DNA of 64,000 nucleotides from Gordonia polyisoprenivorans (GCF_017654315.1 NZ_CP072203.1:186001-250000); one strand, 5' to 3'; numbered from the stretch's first letter, positions 44,562 through 56,378 are shown. Notes: generated by a model not told the origin, from the sequence alone. Made by a program: numbers and translations.

Positions 44562-46960
44562 CCGCACTGTCCGATCGGCCCTCGTCCGCCGAACCCGTCG
44601 AACTCGTCACCGCGACCATCGACGGCACCGAGGTGCGGGTACCGCCCGGCACCTTGGTGATCCGGGCTGCCGAACGTGCCGGCATCCAGATCCCCCGGTT
44701 CTGCGATCACCCGCTGCTCGCCCCGGTCGGTGCGTGCCGGCAGTGTCTCGTCGAGGTCGAGGGGCAACGCAAACCGCTCGCCTCGTGCACCACGACGGTC
44801 ACCGAGGGCATGGAGGTCCGCACCCAACTCGGCTCGGAGATCGCCGAGAAGGCCCAGCGCGGGGTGATGGAACTGCTCCTCATCAACCATCCGCTGGACT
44901 GCCCGATCTGCGACAAGGGCGGTGAATGCCCGCTGCAGAACCAGGCGATGACCGCGGGGCGGCCACACTCGCGGTTCACCGGACCCAAACGCACCTACAC
45001 CAAACCGGTTCCGCTGTCCTCGGCGGTGCTGCTCGACCGGGAGCGGTGCGTGCTGTGCGCCCGCTGCACCCGCTTCGCCGACCAGATCGCCGGCGACCCA
45101 CTGATCGACCTCGCCGATCGCGGTGCGCTGCAACAGGTCAGCACCGCTGACGGGACCCCGTTCGACTCGTACTTCTCCGGTAATACCGTGCAGATCTGTC
45201 CCGTCGGTGCGTTGACCGGCACCGCCTACCGATTCCGCGCGCGGCCTTTCGATCTGGTATCCACCCCGAGCACCTGCGAACATTGTGCGAGCGGCTGCGC
45301 CCAGCGCACCGACCATCGGCGGGGAAAGGTGTTGCGGCGCCTGGCCGCCGACGACCCCGCCGTCAACGAGGAGTGGAACTGCGACAAGGGACGCTGGGCG
45401 TTCGCCTACACCGCCAACGCCGATCGACTCACCACACCGCTGGTCCGGGACCGTCACGGACAGCTGCGGGAGGTGTCGTGGGCGCAGGCGTTGCGCGCCG
45501 CCGCCGACGGATTGCAGGCCGCCCAGGGTCGTGCCGGAGTCCTGACCGGTGGCCGGATCACCGCCGAGGACGCCTACGCCTACGTCCGGTTCGCGCGAAC
45601 CGTTCTCGACACCAACGACATCGACTTCCGCTCCCGGCCACACAGCGCCGAGGAGACCGCATTCCTCACTCGGCACGTCGCCGCCCGCGCCGACGACCTC
45701 ACCTACGACGCCCTGGTCGCGGCGCCGAACGTGCTGCTCGCCGGATTCGAGCCGGAGGAGGAGTCGCCGATCGTCTTCCTGCGACTGCGTCGCGCGGTGC
45801 GCACCACGGGCACGCGGGTCCACACCATCGCACCGTGGCGCAGCCCAGGCATCGAAAAGCTCAGCGGCACAGTACTGCCCGTTGTTCCGGGCGCCGAGGC
45901 CGCGGTACTCGATGACGACTCCACCGCGGCGTTGCTCGGGGACTCGGGATCGGTGATCATCGTCGGCGAACGCCTCGCGAGCGCACCGGGCGCCCTCTCG
46001 GCGGCGGTACGGCTCGCCGAAAAGACCGGCGCACGGCTGGTGTGGATTCCGCGTCGGGCCGGCGATCGCGGAGCGGTGGAGGTCGGCGCGCTGCCGACCC
46101 TGCTGCCCGGCGGCCGGCCGGTCACCGATACCACCGCACGACTCCAGGTCGCCGGACTCTGGCAGGCGCGCGATCTCCCGTCCATCCCTGGGCGCGACAG
46201 CGGTGAGATCCTCTCCGCCGCAACGACCGGACGCCTCGACGCGCTGCTCGTAGGCGGTGTCGATCCGGCCGATCTCCCCGACCCCGCCGCGGCGATCGCC
46301 GCCCTCGACGCGGTGGGATTCCTGGTGAGCCTGGAGATCCAGACATCAGCGGTGACCGAACGCGCCGACGTGGTGCTGCCGGTCGCGGCGGCCACGGAGA
46401 AGGCGGGGATGTTCCTCGACTGGGAAGGCCGGGCACGCCCGTTCCCCGCCGCCCTCGCCGACACCGGGCGGCTGTCGGATCATCGGGTCCTCGACGCGCT
46501 GGCGCAGGCGGCGGGTGTCTCGCTGGACTGCCGCGAGATCACCGATATTCGAGCACAATTGGGCCGCCTCGGCCCGTGGACGGGCTCTCGACCGGAGATA
46601 CCGGTACCCCCGGAGTCGGCTGCCCGCACACCCGGCCCCGGCGAGTCGGTTCTGTCGACCTGGCATCTGCTGCTCGACGACGGCCGACTCCAAGACGGCG
46701 AGCCGTATCTCGCTGGCACCGCGCACCCGTCGGTCGCGCGATGCTCGGCGGCCACGGCGAACGCCGCCGGACTCACCGACGGAGACGACGTCGAGCTGGG
46801 TACCGACTCGGGCACACTGCGGCTTCCGCTGCTGATCACCGACATGGTCGACGGCGTGGTGTGGGTGCCCACCAATTCGGCGTCCTCGCATGTCCGTTCG
46901 CAGCTCCATGCAGAATCCGGCGACGTCGTCGCCATCCGTCCGGCGGAAGGGCAGTCGTGA
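44558..46960 (+). CDS. nuoG: NADH-quinone oxidoreductase subunit G
   Basis: This is the largest peripheral subunit, passing electrons through several Fe-S clusters, 800 residues. The N-terminal ferredoxin part has [20 protein letters not shown] and a later Cys; the His-ligated cluster motif is [19 protein letters not shown]; a [4Fe-4S] motif is [28 protein letters not shown] opens a molybdopterin-oxidoreductase-like domain with no cofactor role in complex I. It overlaps nuoEF and nuoH. Confidence 0.97.
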   Translation: MTALSDRPSSAEPVELVTATIDGTEVRVPPGTLVIRAAERAGIQIPRFCDHPLLAPVGACRQCLVEVEGQRKPLASCTTTVTEGMEVRTQLGSEIAEKAQRGVMELLLINHPLDCPICDKGGECPLQNQAMTAGRPHSRFTGPKRTYTKPVPLSSAVLLDRERCVLCARCTRFADQIAGDPLIDLADRGALQQVSTADGTPFDSYFSGNTVQICPVGALTGTAYRFRARPFDLVSTPSTCEHCASGCAQRTDHRRGKVLRRLAADDPAVNEEWNCDKGRWAFAYTANADRLTTPLVRDRHGQLREVSWAQALRAAADGLQAAQGRAGVLTGGRITAEDAYAYVRFARTVLDTNDIDFRSRPHSAEETAFLTRHVAARADDLTYDALVAAPNVLLAGFEPEEESPIVFLRLRRAVRTTGTRVHTIAPWRSPGIEKLSGTVLPVVPGAEAAVLDDDSTAALLGDSGSVIIVGERLASAPGALSAAVRLAEKTGARLVWIPRRAGDRGAVEVGALPTLLPGGRPVTDTTARLQVAGLWQARDLPSIPGRDSGEILSAATTGRLDALLVGGVDPADLPDPAAAIAALDAVGFLVSLEIQTSAVTERADVVLPVAAATEKAGMFLDWEGRARPFPAALADTGRLSDHRVLDALAQAAGVSLDCREITDIRAQLGRLGPWTGSRPEIPVPPESAARTPGPGESVLSTWHLLLDDGRLQDGEPYLAGTAHPSVARCSAATANAAGLTDGDDVELGTDSGTLRLPLLITDMVDGVVWVPTNSASSHVRSQLHAESGDVVAIRPAEGQS

Positions 46961-48243
46961 ACCTGGCAGCCACCGACTATCCCGATCTCGGCGACTTCGG
47001 CCACGATCCGTGGTGGCTCGTGCTCATCAAGGCGGTGGCGGTCTTCGCCTTTCTGGTGGCCAATCCGCTCGTCGCGATCCTCGCCGAACGAAAGATCATG
47101 GCCCGCATGCAAGCCCGACTCGGGCCCAACCGGGTCGGGCCGCACGGGATGCTGCAGAGCATGGCCGACGGCGTGAAACTCGCACTGAAAGAGGGCATCA
47201 CACCGTTCGGTGTCGACAAGGTCCTCTACCTGATCGCGCCCGTCATCGCCGTGGTCCCGGCCATCATGGCGTTCGCGGTGATCCCGTTCGGCCCGATGGT
47301 GTCGGTGTTCGGCCACCACACCCCGCTGCAACTGACCGACCTGCCCGTCGGGGTGCTGTTCATCCTGGCGATGGCGTCGATCGGGGTCTACGGAATCGTG
47401 TTGGCCGGGTGGTCTTCCGGGTCCACCTATCCCCTGCTCGGCGGTCTGCGGTCGACCGCACAGGTCATCTCCTACGAGATCGCGATGGGCCTGACCTTCG
47501 CCGCGGTATTCCTCGACTCGGGCACCATGTCGACCTCGGAGATCGTTGCCGGGCAACACAACTACTGGTACGGCCTCGTGTTGCTCCCGTCCTTCGTCAT
47601 CTACGCGGTGTCGATGGTCGGCGAAACCAACCGCGCGCCCTTCGATCTCCCCGAGGCCGAGGGCGAACTCGTCGGCGGCTTCCACACCGAGTACTCCTCA
47701 CTGAAGTTCGCGATGTTCATGCTCGCCGAATACATCAACATGGTGACCGTGTCGGCACTGGCCACCACCCTGTTCCTCGGCGGCTGGCAGGCGCCGTGGC
47801 CGCTGAGTCTGTGGGACGGAGCCAATTCCGGCTGGTGGCCGATCCTGTGGTTCACCCTCAAGGTCTGGGTGTTCATGTTCGTCTTCATCTGGTTGCGCAC
47901 CAGCCTGCCGCGTCTGCGCTACGACCAGTTCATGAACCTCGGCTGGAAGGTCCTCATCCCGGTGTCGTTGACCTGGGTGATGATCGTCGCGCTAATCCGC
48001 GCCGCGTTCGGTTCCGCGAGCGACACGGTGCCACGGGCATTGGTGTCGGCGGCCGTCGGGCTGGTGGTGACCCTACTGTTGCTCTGGCTCGTTCGTCGCG
48101 TCGTCCGCCCCGCGCCACCGCACGTCCCGGTACCCGACACCCCCGCGTCCCGAGGCGAGATCCCGTTCGACCCGATGGCCGGCGGCTTCCCGGTGCCGCC
48201 CCTACCCGGCCAACTCCCCGCGAAGGAGACCACCGATGCCTGA
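46957..48243 (+). CDS. nuoH: NADH-quinone oxidoreductase subunit H
   Basis: This membrane subunit forms the quinone-entry channel and links to proton pumping, 428 residues, eight or nine helices. Conserved segments are [20 protein letters not shown], the [15 protein letters not shown] loop and [20 protein letters not shown] with its acidic residues. The start is GTG 46957, overlapping the nuoG stop. A Pro-rich C-terminal extension (about 40 residues after the last helix) is typical of actinobacteria. It overlaps nuoI by 8 bp. Confidence 0.97.
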   Translation: MNLAATDYPDLGDFGHDPWWLVLIKAVAVFAFLVANPLVAILAERKIMARMQARLGPNRVGPHGMLQSMADGVKLALKEGITPFGVDKVLYLIAPVIAVVPAIMAFAVIPFGPMVSVFGHHTPLQLTDLPVGVLFILAMASIGVYGIVLAGWSSGSTYPLLGGLRSTAQVISYEIAMGLTFAAVFLDSGTMSTSEIVAGQHNYWYGLVLLPSFVIYAVSMVGETNRAPFDLPEAEGELVGGFHTEYSSLKFAMFMLAEYINMVTVSALATTLFLGGWQAPWPLSLWDGANSGWWPILWFTLKVWVFMFVFIWLRTSLPRLRYDQFMNLGWKVLIPVSLTWVMIVALIRAAFGSASDTVPRALVSAAVGLVVTLLLLWLVRRVVRPAPPHVPVPDTPASRGEIPFDPMAGGFPVPPLPGQLPAKETTDA

Positions 48244-48874
48244 CTTCCTCAAGCCCCCCAAACCCTTGAGCGGCATGGGGGTGACGTTCTCGTCGATGTT
48301 CGCGCCGACGGTCACCGAGCAGTACCCCGAGGAGAAGAAACCCACCGCGCCGCGCTATCACGGTCGGCACCAACTCAATCGGCACCCCGACGGTCTCGAG
48401 AAGTGCGTGGGCTGCGAACTCTGCGCATGGGCCTGCCCGGCCGACGCCATCTTCGTCGAGGGCGCCGACAACACCGACGAGCAGCGCTATTCGCCGGGTG
48501 AACGCTACGGCCGTGTCTACCAGATCAACTACCTCCGGTGCATCGGCTGCGGCCTGTGCATCGAAGCCTGCCCCACCCGGGCATTGACGATGACCAACGA
48601 CTACGAGCTCGCCGACGACAACCGCGCCGACCTCATCTACGAGAAGCAGCAGTTGCTCGCGCCGCTACCGGCGGGCACCGAGCCGACACCGCACGATGTC
48701 AGCGCTGCGGCCGCAGCCGGGACCGCACCACGAGAGGCCGACTACTACCTGGGACGCGTGGGCGCCGACGGCACCGTGACCGGCCGGTCCGCCGGTGCCG
48801 AGACCACCGCCGCCGAGACCACCGCCGCCGGGACCACCAGCACCGTGACCACCAGCGCCGGGGTCGGGCCGTGA
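48236..48874 (+). CDS. nuoI: NADH-quinone oxidoreductase subunit I
   Basis: This is the ferredoxin-like subunit carrying two [4Fe-4S] clusters (N6a, N6b), 212 residues. Both motifs are complete: [16 protein letters not shown] and [16 protein letters not shown]. The C-terminal 50 residues are a Thr/Ala-rich low-complexity tail ([17 protein letters not shown]) beyond the usual family end. It overlaps nuoH by 8 bp and nuoJ by 4 bp. Confidence 0.97.
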   Translation: MPDFLKPPKPLSGMGVTFSSMFAPTVTEQYPEEKKPTAPRYHGRHQLNRHPDGLEKCVGCELCAWACPADAIFVEGADNTDEQRYSPGERYGRVYQINYLRCIGCGLCIEACPTRALTMTNDYELADDNRADLIYEKQQLLAPLPAGTEPTPHDVSAAAAAGTAPREADYYLGRVGADGTVTGRSAGAETTAAETTAAGTTSTVTTSAGVGP

Positions 48875-49668
48875 GTGCCTCGACGATCCTGGCGCACTCG
48901 GGTGCGGCACTGACCGATGCGGTGCTCGCCGATGCCGCCCGCACCTCCACCGGTGAGGCGGTGCAGTTCTGGATTCTCGGCGTCGTGGCCGTCGCCGGCG
49001 CGTTGGGGGTGGTCTTCGCCACCAAGGCCGTGTATTCGGCGATGTTCCTGGCCACCACGATGATCGTGCTCGCCGTCTTCTACGTCGCGCAGGGCGCCCT
49101 GTTCCTCGGAGTCGTGCAGGTGGTGGTCTACACCGGCGCGGTGATGATGTTGTTCTTGTTCGTGCTCATGCTGATCGGCGTGGACTCCTCGGATTCACTG
49201 GTCGAAACCCTACGCGGACAACGGGTTGCCGCGGTGGTGTTGGGAATCGGGTTCGGCGCGTTGCTGTGTGGCGGTATCGGTACGGCGACCGTCGCGATCA
49301 CCGCACCGCCGGGTGCGGTGGCTGCGCGACCACCGGGGAGCAACGGAGCCGTCGAGGCCATCGCCGAACTGATCTTCGTGCGCTACCTGTGGGCGTTCGA
49401 ACTCACCGGCGCCCTTCTCATCACCGCAACGCTGGGCGCTATGGTGCTCGCGCACCGAGAACGCTTCGGGCCGAAGCGGACCCAGCGGGAGATCTCGGTC
49501 GAGCGGTTCCGCAAGGGCATCGATGTCACGCCGCTGCCGAGTCCGGGAGTCTTCGCCCGGCACAACGCCGTCGACATCCCTGCCCTGCTGCCCGACGGCA
49601 CGCCGTCGGAGTTGTCGGTCAACGCACGATTGCGCGCCCGGCAACCGGATCGGGGGACGGCGAAGTGA
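48871..49668 (+). CDS. nuoJ: NADH-quinone oxidoreductase subunit J
   Basis: This is a membrane subunit of complex I with five helices, 265 residues from a GTG start. The pi-bulge helix region [19 protein letters not shown] is the clearest family signature. A C-terminal cytoplasmic extension of about 70 residues after [11 protein letters not shown] is typical of actinobacteria. It overlaps nuoI and nuoK. Confidence 0.96.
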   Translation: MSASTILAHSGAALTDAVLADAARTSTGEAVQFWILGVVAVAGALGVVFATKAVYSAMFLATTMIVLAVFYVAQGALFLGVVQVVVYTGAVMMLFLFVLMLIGVDSSDSLVETLRGQRVAAVVLGIGFGALLCGGIGTATVAITAPPGAVAARPPGSNGAVEAIAELIFVRYLWAFELTGALLITATLGAMVLAHRERFGPKRTQREISVERFRKGIDVTPLPSPGVFARHNAVDIPALLPDGTPSELSVNARLRARQPDRGTAK

Positions 49669-49964
49669 ATCCCGAGAACTACCTGTATCTCTCGGCCCTG
49701 CTGTTCGCCATCGGTGCGGCGGGGGTGTTGTTGCGGCGCAACGCGATCGTCGTGTTCATGTGTGTCGAGCTGATGCTCAACGCGGCGAACCTGTCGTTCG
49801 TGACCTTCGCGCGCATGCAGAGCAGCGTCGACGGGCAGGTGATCGCGTTCTTCACGATGGTGGTCGCGGCCGCCGAGGTGGTCGTCGGACTCGCGATCAT
49901 CATGATGATCTTCCGATCCCGGCGCAGCGCCTCGGTCGATGACGCCGCCCTGCTGCGGAGATAG
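49665..49964 (+). CDS. nuoK: NADH-quinone oxidoreductase subunit K
   Basis: This is a 99-residue, three-helix subunit related to MrpC. Conserved Glu residues sit in [15 protein letters not shown] and [14 protein letters not shown] and form part of the proton path. The start is GTG 49665, overlapping nuoJ. It is followed by nuoL after 27 bp. Confidence 0.96.
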   Translation: MNPENYLYLSALLFAIGAAGVLLRRNAIVVFMCVELMLNAANLSFVTFARMQSSVDGQVIAFFTMVVAAAEVVVGLAIIMMIFRSRRSASVDDAALLRR

Positions 49965-49991
49965 GGACGGCCGGGAGATGAGGAGGGCGGC

Positions 49992-51911
49992 ATGAGCACC
50001 GACACATCGGCGAGCATCCTCTGGGTGGTTCCCGCGCTGCCGCTACTGGGTGCGGCCGTCCTGCTGTTGGCGGGCAGGCGAACCGACCGCTGGGGGCATT
50101 ACCTCGCATGCGTGCTGGCCGGCGCGTCGTTCTGCGTCGGCATCGCGCTGTTCGTCGGAATGCTCGGCCGGTCCACCACCGACCGTCCCGTGCACCAGGT
50201 GCTGTTCACGTGGCTGCACATCACCCCGGCCGGCGCCGGCAGCGGCGGCTTGAGCGTCGACATGGGGCTCTATCTCGATCAGCTGTCGATGTGTTTCGTC
50301 CTGTTGATCACCGGCGTCGGCACCCTGATCCACATCTATTCGATCGGCTACATGACCTCGGATCCCGATCGTCGCCGATTCTTCGCCTACCTCAACCTGT
50401 TTCTGGCCGCGATGCTCGTGCTGGTGCTCGCCGACTCCTACCTCGGCCTCTATCTCGGTTGGGAGGGAGTCGGTCTCGCGTCCTATCTGCTGATCGGATT
50501 CTGGCAGCAGCGGCCCTCGGCGGCGACCGCCGCGAAGAAGGCGTTCGTGGTGAATCGCGTCGGCGACATCGGGTTGGCGGTCGCGCTGATGGTCATGTTC
50601 GCGACCTTCGGATCGGTCTCGTTCACCACCGTGTTCGCCGGCGCCGACGCCGCCGGATACGCCACCATGACCGCACTGGGTTTCCTGCTGTTGCTCGCCG
50701 CGTGCGGCAAATCCGCCCAGGTGCCGTTGCAATCGTGGCTCGGTGACGCGATGGAGGGCCCGACGCCCGTGTCGGCGCTCATCCATGCGGCGACCATGGT
50801 GACCGCAGGCGTCTATCTGATCGCCCGCTCGCACGCGATCTTCGACATCGCCCCCGACGCCCGTCTGGCCGTGGCGGTCGTCGGTGCGGTGACACTGCTG
50901 TTCGGCGCGATCATCGGTTGCGCCAAGGACGACATCAAGAAGGCACTGGCCGCCTCCACGATGAGCCAGATCGGTTACATGGTGCTGGCCGCCGGATTGG
51001 GGCCGGCCGGTTACGCATTCGCGATCATGCATCTGCTCACCCATGGGCTCTTCAAGGCCGGGTTGTTCCTCGGGGCGGGCTCGGTGATGCATGCGATGAA
51101 CGACGAGACCGACATGCGCCGGTTCGGCGGGCTGCGCACGCTCATGCCGATCACCTTCGTCACCTTCGGGCTCGGGTATCTGGCATTGATCGGGGTACCT
51201 CCGTTCTCGGGGTTCTTCTCCAAGGACCCGATCATCGAGGCGGCCTTCGGTGCCGGCGGTGCGCGCGGGATCCTCCTCGGTGGGGCCGCGCTGCTCGGAG
51301 CCGGCATCACCGCCTTCTACATGACCCGCATCATGCTGATGACCTTCTTCGGCGAAAAGCGTTGGGCACCTGAGGCACACCCGCACGAGGCACCGGCCTC
51401 GATGACCGGCCCGATGATCCTGCTCGCACTCGGATCGGTCGCCGCGGGTGGGTTGCTGGTCAGCGGCGACGCGCTGGTGCACTGGCTGACACCCGTCGTC
51501 GGCGAGCATCACAGCGAGCTGCCCGTGCCCAGCTGGGTGGTGACGGTGGGCATCCTGGTGGTGGTCGCGGCGGGTATCGGTGTCGCGTGGGCGCGATACG
51601 GGCGCGCCCCAATCCCGCTGACGGCGCCACGCGAGCTCACCGCGGTGACGGTCGCGGCACGTCGCGACCTCTACGGCGACGCGTTCAACGAGCGCGTGTT
51701 GATGCGGCCCGGTCAGGCACTCGCCCGTGGTCTCGACGTCCTCGAATCCGAGGGGGTCGACGGCGCCGGGGTCGGCGTCGGCACCTTGGTCACCGCATCG
51801 TCGAATCGAATACGCCTGTGGCAGAGCGGTTTCGTCCGATCGTATGCGCTGTCGATGCTGGCCGGGGCGACCGTCGTGGTGGCCGCGCTGATGCTGGTCA
51901 GGGGGGTGTAG
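49992..51911 (+). CDS. nuoL: NADH-quinone oxidoreductase subunit L
   Basis: This antiporter-like subunit carries the long lateral helix, 639 residues. Key motifs are [16 protein letters not shown] (Glu), [10 protein letters not shown], a Lys in [20 protein letters not shown], and [21 protein letters not shown] with His/Lys. [17 protein letters not shown] is the broken-helix region. GAGGAGGG precedes the ATG at 49992. Confidence 0.97.
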   Translation: MSTDTSASILWVVPALPLLGAAVLLLAGRRTDRWGHYLACVLAGASFCVGIALFVGMLGRSTTDRPVHQVLFTWLHITPAGAGSGGLSVDMGLYLDQLSMCFVLLITGVGTLIHIYSIGYMTSDPDRRRFFAYLNLFLAAMLVLVLADSYLGLYLGWEGVGLASYLLIGFWQQRPSAATAAKKAFVVNRVGDIGLAVALMVMFATFGSVSFTTVFAGADAAGYATMTALGFLLLLAACGKSAQVPLQSWLGDAMEGPTPVSALIHAATMVTAGVYLIARSHAIFDIAPDARLAVAVVGAVTLLFGAIIGCAKDDIKKALAASTMSQIGYMVLAAGLGPAGYAFAIMHLLTHGLFKAGLFLGAGSVMHAMNDETDMRRFGGLRTLMPITFVTFGLGYLALIGVPPFSGFFSKDPIIEAAFGAGGARGILLGGAALLGAGITAFYMTRIMLMTFFGEKRWAPEAHPHEAPASMTGPMILLALGSVAAGGLLVSGDALVHWLTPVVGEHHSELPVPSWVVTVGILVVVAAGIGVAWARYGRAPIPLTAPRELTAVTVAARRDLYGDAFNERVLMRPGQALARGLDVLESEGVDGAGVGVGTLVTASSNRIRLWQSGFVRSYALSMLAGATVVVAALMLVRGV

Positions 51912-51914
51912 ACG

Positions 51915-53525
51915 ATGGGCTGGTTGACGATCCTGTGGCTGATACCGGCGGTGGTCGCCGTCGGTGTGCTCGCGATCCCGGCGCAGCGTCCCGATCTCGC
52001 GAAGTGGGCGGGTCTACTCGGCACGGCAGCCGCGCTGGTGGTGTCGGTCGGGCTCGCGATCGCTTTCGATCCCGGTGGCCCCCGCTATCAGTTCGTCACG
52101 AACGTGCGGTGGATCCCGTCGTTCGGCGCGCGCTACGAACTGGGTCTCGACGGTATCGGGCTGGTCCTGATCCTGCTCACCACCGTGCTCATGCCGATCC
52201 TCGTACTGGCCGGCTGGCGTGACGCCGATCATGCAGGCTCCCTGGATCATTCGGGTGGACGTCGGCAGAAGGGCCCGCACACCTACTTCGCGTTGATGCT
52301 GGCGGTCGAGGCGATGGTGCTGATGAGCTTCGTCGCCACCGACGTCCTGCTGTTCTACATCGTGTTCGAGGCCATGCTGATCCCGATGTACTTCCTCATC
52401 GGCGGTTTCGGCAGCGGTGGCATGCAGGCCGCCGCCGCGGTGAAGTTCTTGTTGTACAACCTGTTCGGTGGGCTGCTGATGCTCGCGGCGGTGATCGGGC
52501 TGTACGTGGTGACCGCGCGCTCGGGGATCGGCGCCGACGGTCGCGGCACCTTCAGTCTCCCGGCGATCTCCGACGCGGTGGCCGGCGGACGCCTCGACGC
52601 GAGCGCCGGGGTACTGGCATTGCTGTTCGGCGGTTTCATGATCGCCTTCGCGATCAAGGCCCCGCTGTGGCCGTTCCACTCGTGGCTGCCCGATTCGGCG
52701 GTGGCGGCCACCCCGGCGTCGGCGGTGCTGATGATGGCCGTCGTCGACAAGGTCGGCACCTTCGCGATGCTGCGATTTTGTCTGCAGCTGTTCCCCGAGG
52801 CGTCGAAAACCTTTGCCCCACTGATCATCGCGTTGTCGGTGATCGGTATCGTCTACGGCGCGATCCTGGCCATCGCACAAACCGACATGATGCGGTTGAT
52901 CGCCTACACCTCGATCTCGCATTTCGGGTTCATCATCCTCGGGGTGTTCGCGATGACCAGCGAGTCGCAGAGCGGTGCCACCCTGTACATGGTCAATCAC
53001 GGGATCTCCACGGCGGCACTGTTCTTGATCGCCGGGTTCCTCGTCTCGCGGCGTGGTAGCCGCCTGATCGCCGACTACGGTGGCGTCGCGAAGGTCGCGC
53101 CGGTCCTCGCCGGCACCTTCCTCGTCGCCGGGCTGGCCACGCTGTCGCTACCCGGCCTGTCGCCGTTCATCAGCGAATTCCTGGTTTTCATCGGCACTTT
53201 CACCCGGTACCCGGTCGCCGCGATCGCGGCGTCGAGCGCGCTGGTCCTGTCCGCCATCTACATTCTCTGGCTCTATCAGCGCGTGATGGGTGGCCCACCG
53301 ACACCGGTGGAGGGTCCCGGCGCCGCCCGCCGGACGATGCCTGATCTACACGGCCGCGAACGTCTCGTCGTGGCGCCACTGCTCGCCCTGCTACTCGTCT
53401 TCGGGTTCTTTCCGCAGCCGCTGCTGAATCTGATCACTCCCACGGTCTCGCACACGCTGACCACCGTGGGACGCGACGACCCGGCACCGGCCGTGGTGGT
53501 CCCGAGCACCGGAGGTGGCAAGTGA
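51915..53525 (+). CDS. nuoM: NADH-quinone oxidoreductase subunit M
   Basis: This is the second antiporter-like proton-pumping subunit, 536 residues, about 14 helices. Visible motifs are YIVFEAMLIPMYFLIGGFG (Glu), FAIKAPLWPFHSWLPDSAV (Lys) and the AYTSISHFGFIILG His helix. It begins 4 bp after nuoL and overlaps nuoN by 4 bp. Confidence 0.97.
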   Translation: MGWLTILWLIPAVVAVGVLAIPAQRPDLAKWAGLLGTAAALVVSVGLAIAFDPGGPRYQFVTNVRWIPSFGARYELGLDGIGLVLILLTTVLMPILVLAGWRDADHAGSLDHSGGRRQKGPHTYFALMLAVEAMVLMSFVATDVLLFYIVFEAMLIPMYFLIGGFGSGGMQAAAAVKFLLYNLFGGLLMLAAVIGLYVVTARSGIGADGRGTFSLPAISDAVAGGRLDASAGVLALLFGGFMIAFAIKAPLWPFHSWLPDSAVAATPASAVLMMAVVDKVGTFAMLRFCLQLFPEASKTFAPLIIALSVIGIVYGAILAIAQTDMMRLIAYTSISHFGFIILGVFAMTSESQSGATLYMVNHGISTAALFLIAGFLVSRRGSRLIADYGGVAKVAPVLAGTFLVAGLATLSLPGLSPFISEFLVFIGTFTRYPVAAIAASSALVLSAIYILWLYQRVMGGPPTPVEGPGAARRTMPDLHGRERLVVAPLLALLLVFGFFPQPLLNLITPTVSHTLTTVGRDDPAPAVVVPSTGGGK

Positions 53526-55285
53526 CCACGGCACACGTGACCACTGCGCACGAAATCACGACAGCGCTGGCCGCCATCACCCCGCCCGACGTCGAATACT
53601 CTCTGCTGTCACCGATGTTGATCGTCTTCGGCGTCGGCGTCATCGGGGTGCTGGTCGAGGCGTTCGCGCCACGGGCCGGCCGGTGGCGCGCCCAACTGGT
53701 GCTGTCGATGGCGGGGCTGGTGGCCGCGCTGATCGCGGTCATCGTGTTGGCAGTTCATCTCACCGCCGACGGCGGTCAGGGGCGGACCGCGGTGTCCGGG
53801 GCGGTGGTGCTCGATCGGCCCGCCCTGTTCTTGCAGGGCCTGTTGCTGGTGATCTCCGTGCTGGCCGTGGCGTTCATGGCCGAACGGGGACTCGAGCGGG
53901 TCGTGGCGCCGTCGACACGTTCGGCGAGACACCCAGCCGCACGACGCCGGGTCAGTGACGGGCCGGGTGCGGCTGCGCAGGCCACGCTGGCCGGCGGTCG
54001 CGCCGACATGTTCACGCCGTCGGGGGCGAGTACCCCGAATTCCGACGACGAGTTCGAGGCGACCCGCGCCGGTGGCGTGACCACCGAGGTGTTCCCGCTG
54101 ACCCTGCTCGCGGTCGGCGGGATGATGCTGTTCGTCGCGTGCGGTGATCTACTCACCATGTTCATCGCGCTCGAGGTGTTCTCGCTGCCGCTGTACCTGT
54201 TGTGCGCCCTGGCCCGGCGGCGCCGTTTGCTCTCCCAGGAGGCATCCCTCAAATACTTTCTGCTGGGCGCCTTCTCGTCGGCGTTCTTCCTCTTCGGTGC
54301 CGCCTTCGTCTACGGCGGCACCGGCTCGCTCGACCTGACCGTCATCGGGACCAGCGTCGATCGCGCCGCCGCCGGAACGTCGGGTGAGGTACTGCTCCCG
54401 CTGATCGGGTTGGCGCTGCTCTCGGTGGGGTTGCTGTTCAAGATCGGCGCGGTGCCGTTCCACTCGTGGGTCCCCGACGTCTACCAGGGCGCACCCACGC
54501 CGGTGACCGCGTTCATGGCCGCGGCCACCAAGATCGCCGCGTTCGGCGCGCTGTTGCGGGTCTTCTACACAAGCTTCGGTGCGCTCGCCGACGAGTGGAA
54601 ACCGGTGTTGTGGGCGGTGGCGATCGTCACCATGCTCGGCGGCGCGGTGATGGCCGTGACCCAGTCCGACGTCAAACGCCTACTCGCCTACTCCTCGGTG
54701 ACACACACCGGATTTATCCTGTTGGGGCTCATCGCCTTTGACGAAGCGGGCGTCAGCGCCACCCTGTTCTATCTGGCCGCGTACGCCTTCTCGACGTTCG
54801 GTGCGTTCGCCACGGTCTCGGTGGTTCGCGAGCCGACGACGTTCACCGGGTCGGCGCGCATCGGCGGGGCCACCGGAGCGCACCTGTCCGGGCGTGAGGC
54901 CACCGGCATCGACCAGTGGGCCGGTCTCGGAAGGCGCTATCCGCTTGTCGGAGCGATGTTCTCGATGTTCCTGCTGGCGTTCGCCGGCATTCCGTTGACG
55001 AGTGGCTTCATCGCGAAATTCGATGTGTTCGCCGCGGTCTCGGGTAGCGGCGGCTCGGTTCTGGTGGTGATCGGTGTGATCAGCAGCGCCATCGCAGCCT
55101 ACTTCTACATCCGCATCATCGTGGCGATGTTCTTCTCCGACGTCACCGTCGACGCCCCGCATGTGGTGCGGCCCAGCGCATTGACGACCACGTCCATCGC
55201 CTTGTGCACGGCGGTCACGATCGTGCTCGGCTTCTTCCCACAACCACTCCTCGACCTCGTCGGTGGAGCCGGATCGTTTCTGTGA
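53522..55285 (+). CDS. nuoN: NADH-quinone oxidoreductase subunit N
   Basis: This is the third antiporter-like subunit, 587 residues from a GTG start. Motifs include MFIALEVFSLPLYLLCAL (Glu), FKIGAVPFHSWVPDVYQGAP (Lys) and LLAYSSVTHTGFILLGLI. A hydrophilic insertion of about 60 residues (around 135-190, Ala/Arg/Ser-rich) interrupts an early loop, common in actinobacterial NuoN. It is the last nuo gene. Its stop lies 1 bp from that of the convergent DUF4234 gene, with no room for a separate terminator. Confidence 0.96.
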   Translation: MTTAHVTTAHEITTALAAITPPDVEYSLLSPMLIVFGVGVIGVLVEAFAPRAGRWRAQLVLSMAGLVAALIAVIVLAVHLTADGGQGRTAVSGAVVLDRPALFLQGLLLVISVLAVAFMAERGLERVVAPSTRSARHPAARRRVSDGPGAAAQATLAGGRADMFTPSGASTPNSDDEFEATRAGGVTTEVFPLTLLAVGGMMLFVACGDLLTMFIALEVFSLPLYLLCALARRRRLLSQEASLKYFLLGAFSSAFFLFGAAFVYGGTGSLDLTVIGTSVDRAAAGTSGEVLLPLIGLALLSVGLLFKIGAVPFHSWVPDVYQGAPTPVTAFMAAATKIAAFGALLRVFYTSFGALADEWKPVLWAVAIVTMLGGAVMAVTQSDVKRLLAYSSVTHTGFILLGLIAFDEAGVSATLFYLAAYAFSTFGAFATVSVVREPTTFTGSARIGGATGAHLSGREATGIDQWAGLGRRYPLVGAMFSMFLLAFAGIPLTSGFIAKFDVFAAVSGSGGSVLVVIGVISSAIAAYFYIRIIVAMFFSDVTVDAPHVVRPSALTTTSIALCTAVTIVLGFFPQPLLDLVGGAGSFL

Positions 55286-55286
55286 G

Positions 55287-56117
55287 TCAGGCGAACAGCG
55301 GAACCGTCGTGCCCGGTTCGGCTCCGTAGCGGTCGACGATCTTGTTCAGTTCGCTCTGCATGTAGAAGGTGTGCAGACCGAAGACGAAGCCGAGTACGCA
55401 GCACAGCAACGGATTACACGTCTCGGGCAGTCCGGCGCAGCGCTGGGCTTCACGGATGCGCTTGCCGGTGTTGTGGAAGCTGATGATCGGGGCGATGACC
55501 GTCCAACTGAGAAAGATGATCACCAACAGTGGCCCGACCGCCGAAATCTCCTTGCGCCGATCGAAGGCGGCCATCTCCTTGTTGATCTTGTAGTACCAGA
55601 CCAGCGAATAGATCCCCAGGGTGATCAGCGGCAGGCCGATCCACACCGCAATCGGGTTGCGCTTCTTCATCGCCGCGCCGTCGGCGACGGGGCGGCCGGT
55701 CGGTACTTGTCCGCCCGGTGCCGGAGGTTGCGCGTCCGACCGTGCCGGCGGGCCCGGCCGGCCGGGCGGTACCTGCGACTGCCCCATACCCGGCTGCCCC
55801 GTCGCCGGCTGCTGCCCCATGCCGGGCTGGGCGGTCGGTGCGATATGGCGCGGCGGACCGGCCGGCTGCGCTACCTGTGGCCGTGCGTGCACCCGCGTCG
55901 GCGCCTCGGTCGGCCTCGGCGCCGGCGGACGTTGGTACGCGGTGGTCCGCTGCCCGTCCGGACCCGGCGCTGCCTGACCCTGCTGCGCCCTACCCTGCAG
56001 CGCCGGGCTCTGCGGAACCGGGCTCTGCTTCTGATAGTGGGTCGTCGGCGCGTTCGACGGTCCGGGCTGGTTGTGGTCGTTACCCGGCTGCTGCGGAGTG
56101 CTCATGCTGTTGATCAT
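55287..56117 (-). CDS. DUF4234 membrane protein with Pro/Gln-rich N-terminus
   Basis: This is a 276-residue protein. The first 145 residues are disordered and rich in Pro, Gln, Gly and Ala. The C-terminal 120 residues are the DUF4234 domain: WIGLPLITLGIYSLVWYYKI, a cytoplasmic KEMAAFDRRKEI loop, LLVIIFLSWTVIAPIISFHN and CNPLLCCVLGFVFGLHTFY, giving three helices. The function of DUF4234 is unknown. The start is ATG 56117; ATG 56105 (MSTPQQPGN) is equally plausible, and neither has a clear ribosome binding site. The 173 bp upstream to the tRNA hold a terminator and no gene. Confidence 0.8.
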   Translation of the reverse strand: MINSMSTPQQPGNDHNQPGPSNAPTTHYQKQSPVPQSPALQGRAQQGQAAPGPDGQRTTAYQRPPAPRPTEAPTRVHARPQVAQPAGPPRHIAPTAQPGMGQQPATGQPGMGQSQVPPGRPGPPARSDAQPPAPGGQVPTGRPVADGAAMKKRNPIAVWIGLPLITLGIYSLVWYYKINKEMAAFDRRKEISAVGPLLVIIFLSWTVIAPIISFHNTGKRIREAQRCAGLPETCNPLLCCVLGFVFGLHTFYMQSELNKIVDRYGAEPGTTVPLFA

Positions 56118-56251
56118 CGACCAGTCATCGGCCCAGGTCCATGGGATTCACACGAACGATCGACGAGAGACACGGCCGCCATAAGCGGTGTGCCGTACTT
56201 TGAGGTCACCTGGTGACCCATGAATACGGCACAAGCCTCCCCGGACAGCAG

Positions 56252-56285
56252 AATGGCCCCCTACCTGCGAGGATAGGGGGCCATT
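56252..56285 (-). terminator. Hairpin after tRNA-Ser(CGA)
   Basis: This is a perfect 12-bp stem (56252-56263 with 56274-56285, AATGGCCCCCTA type) with a 10-nt loop, 5 nt beyond the 3' end of the tRNA. It lacks a U-run, as many actinobacterial terminators do. Confidence 0.75.
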
Positions 56286-56290
56286 GCCGG

Positions 56291-56378
56291 CGGTGGCGGA
56301 GGGATTTGAACCCTCGGTACGGGGTTACCGCACACAGCATTTCGAGTGCTGCACCTTCGGCCGCTCGGACACGCCACC
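56291..56378 (-). tRNA. tRNA-Ser (anticodon CGA)
   Basis: On the minus strand the acceptor GGTGGCG pairs with CGCCACC, with a long variable arm, T-loop GTTCAAATC and anticodon loop CTCGAAA giving CGA. CCA is not encoded. Confidence 0.95.

Noticed and set aside
41005..45823. Long minus-strand frames opposite nuoD, nuoEF and nuoG
   Set aside because: They are shadows of the nuo genes, with His/Gly/Asp-rich low-complexity translations and no domain.
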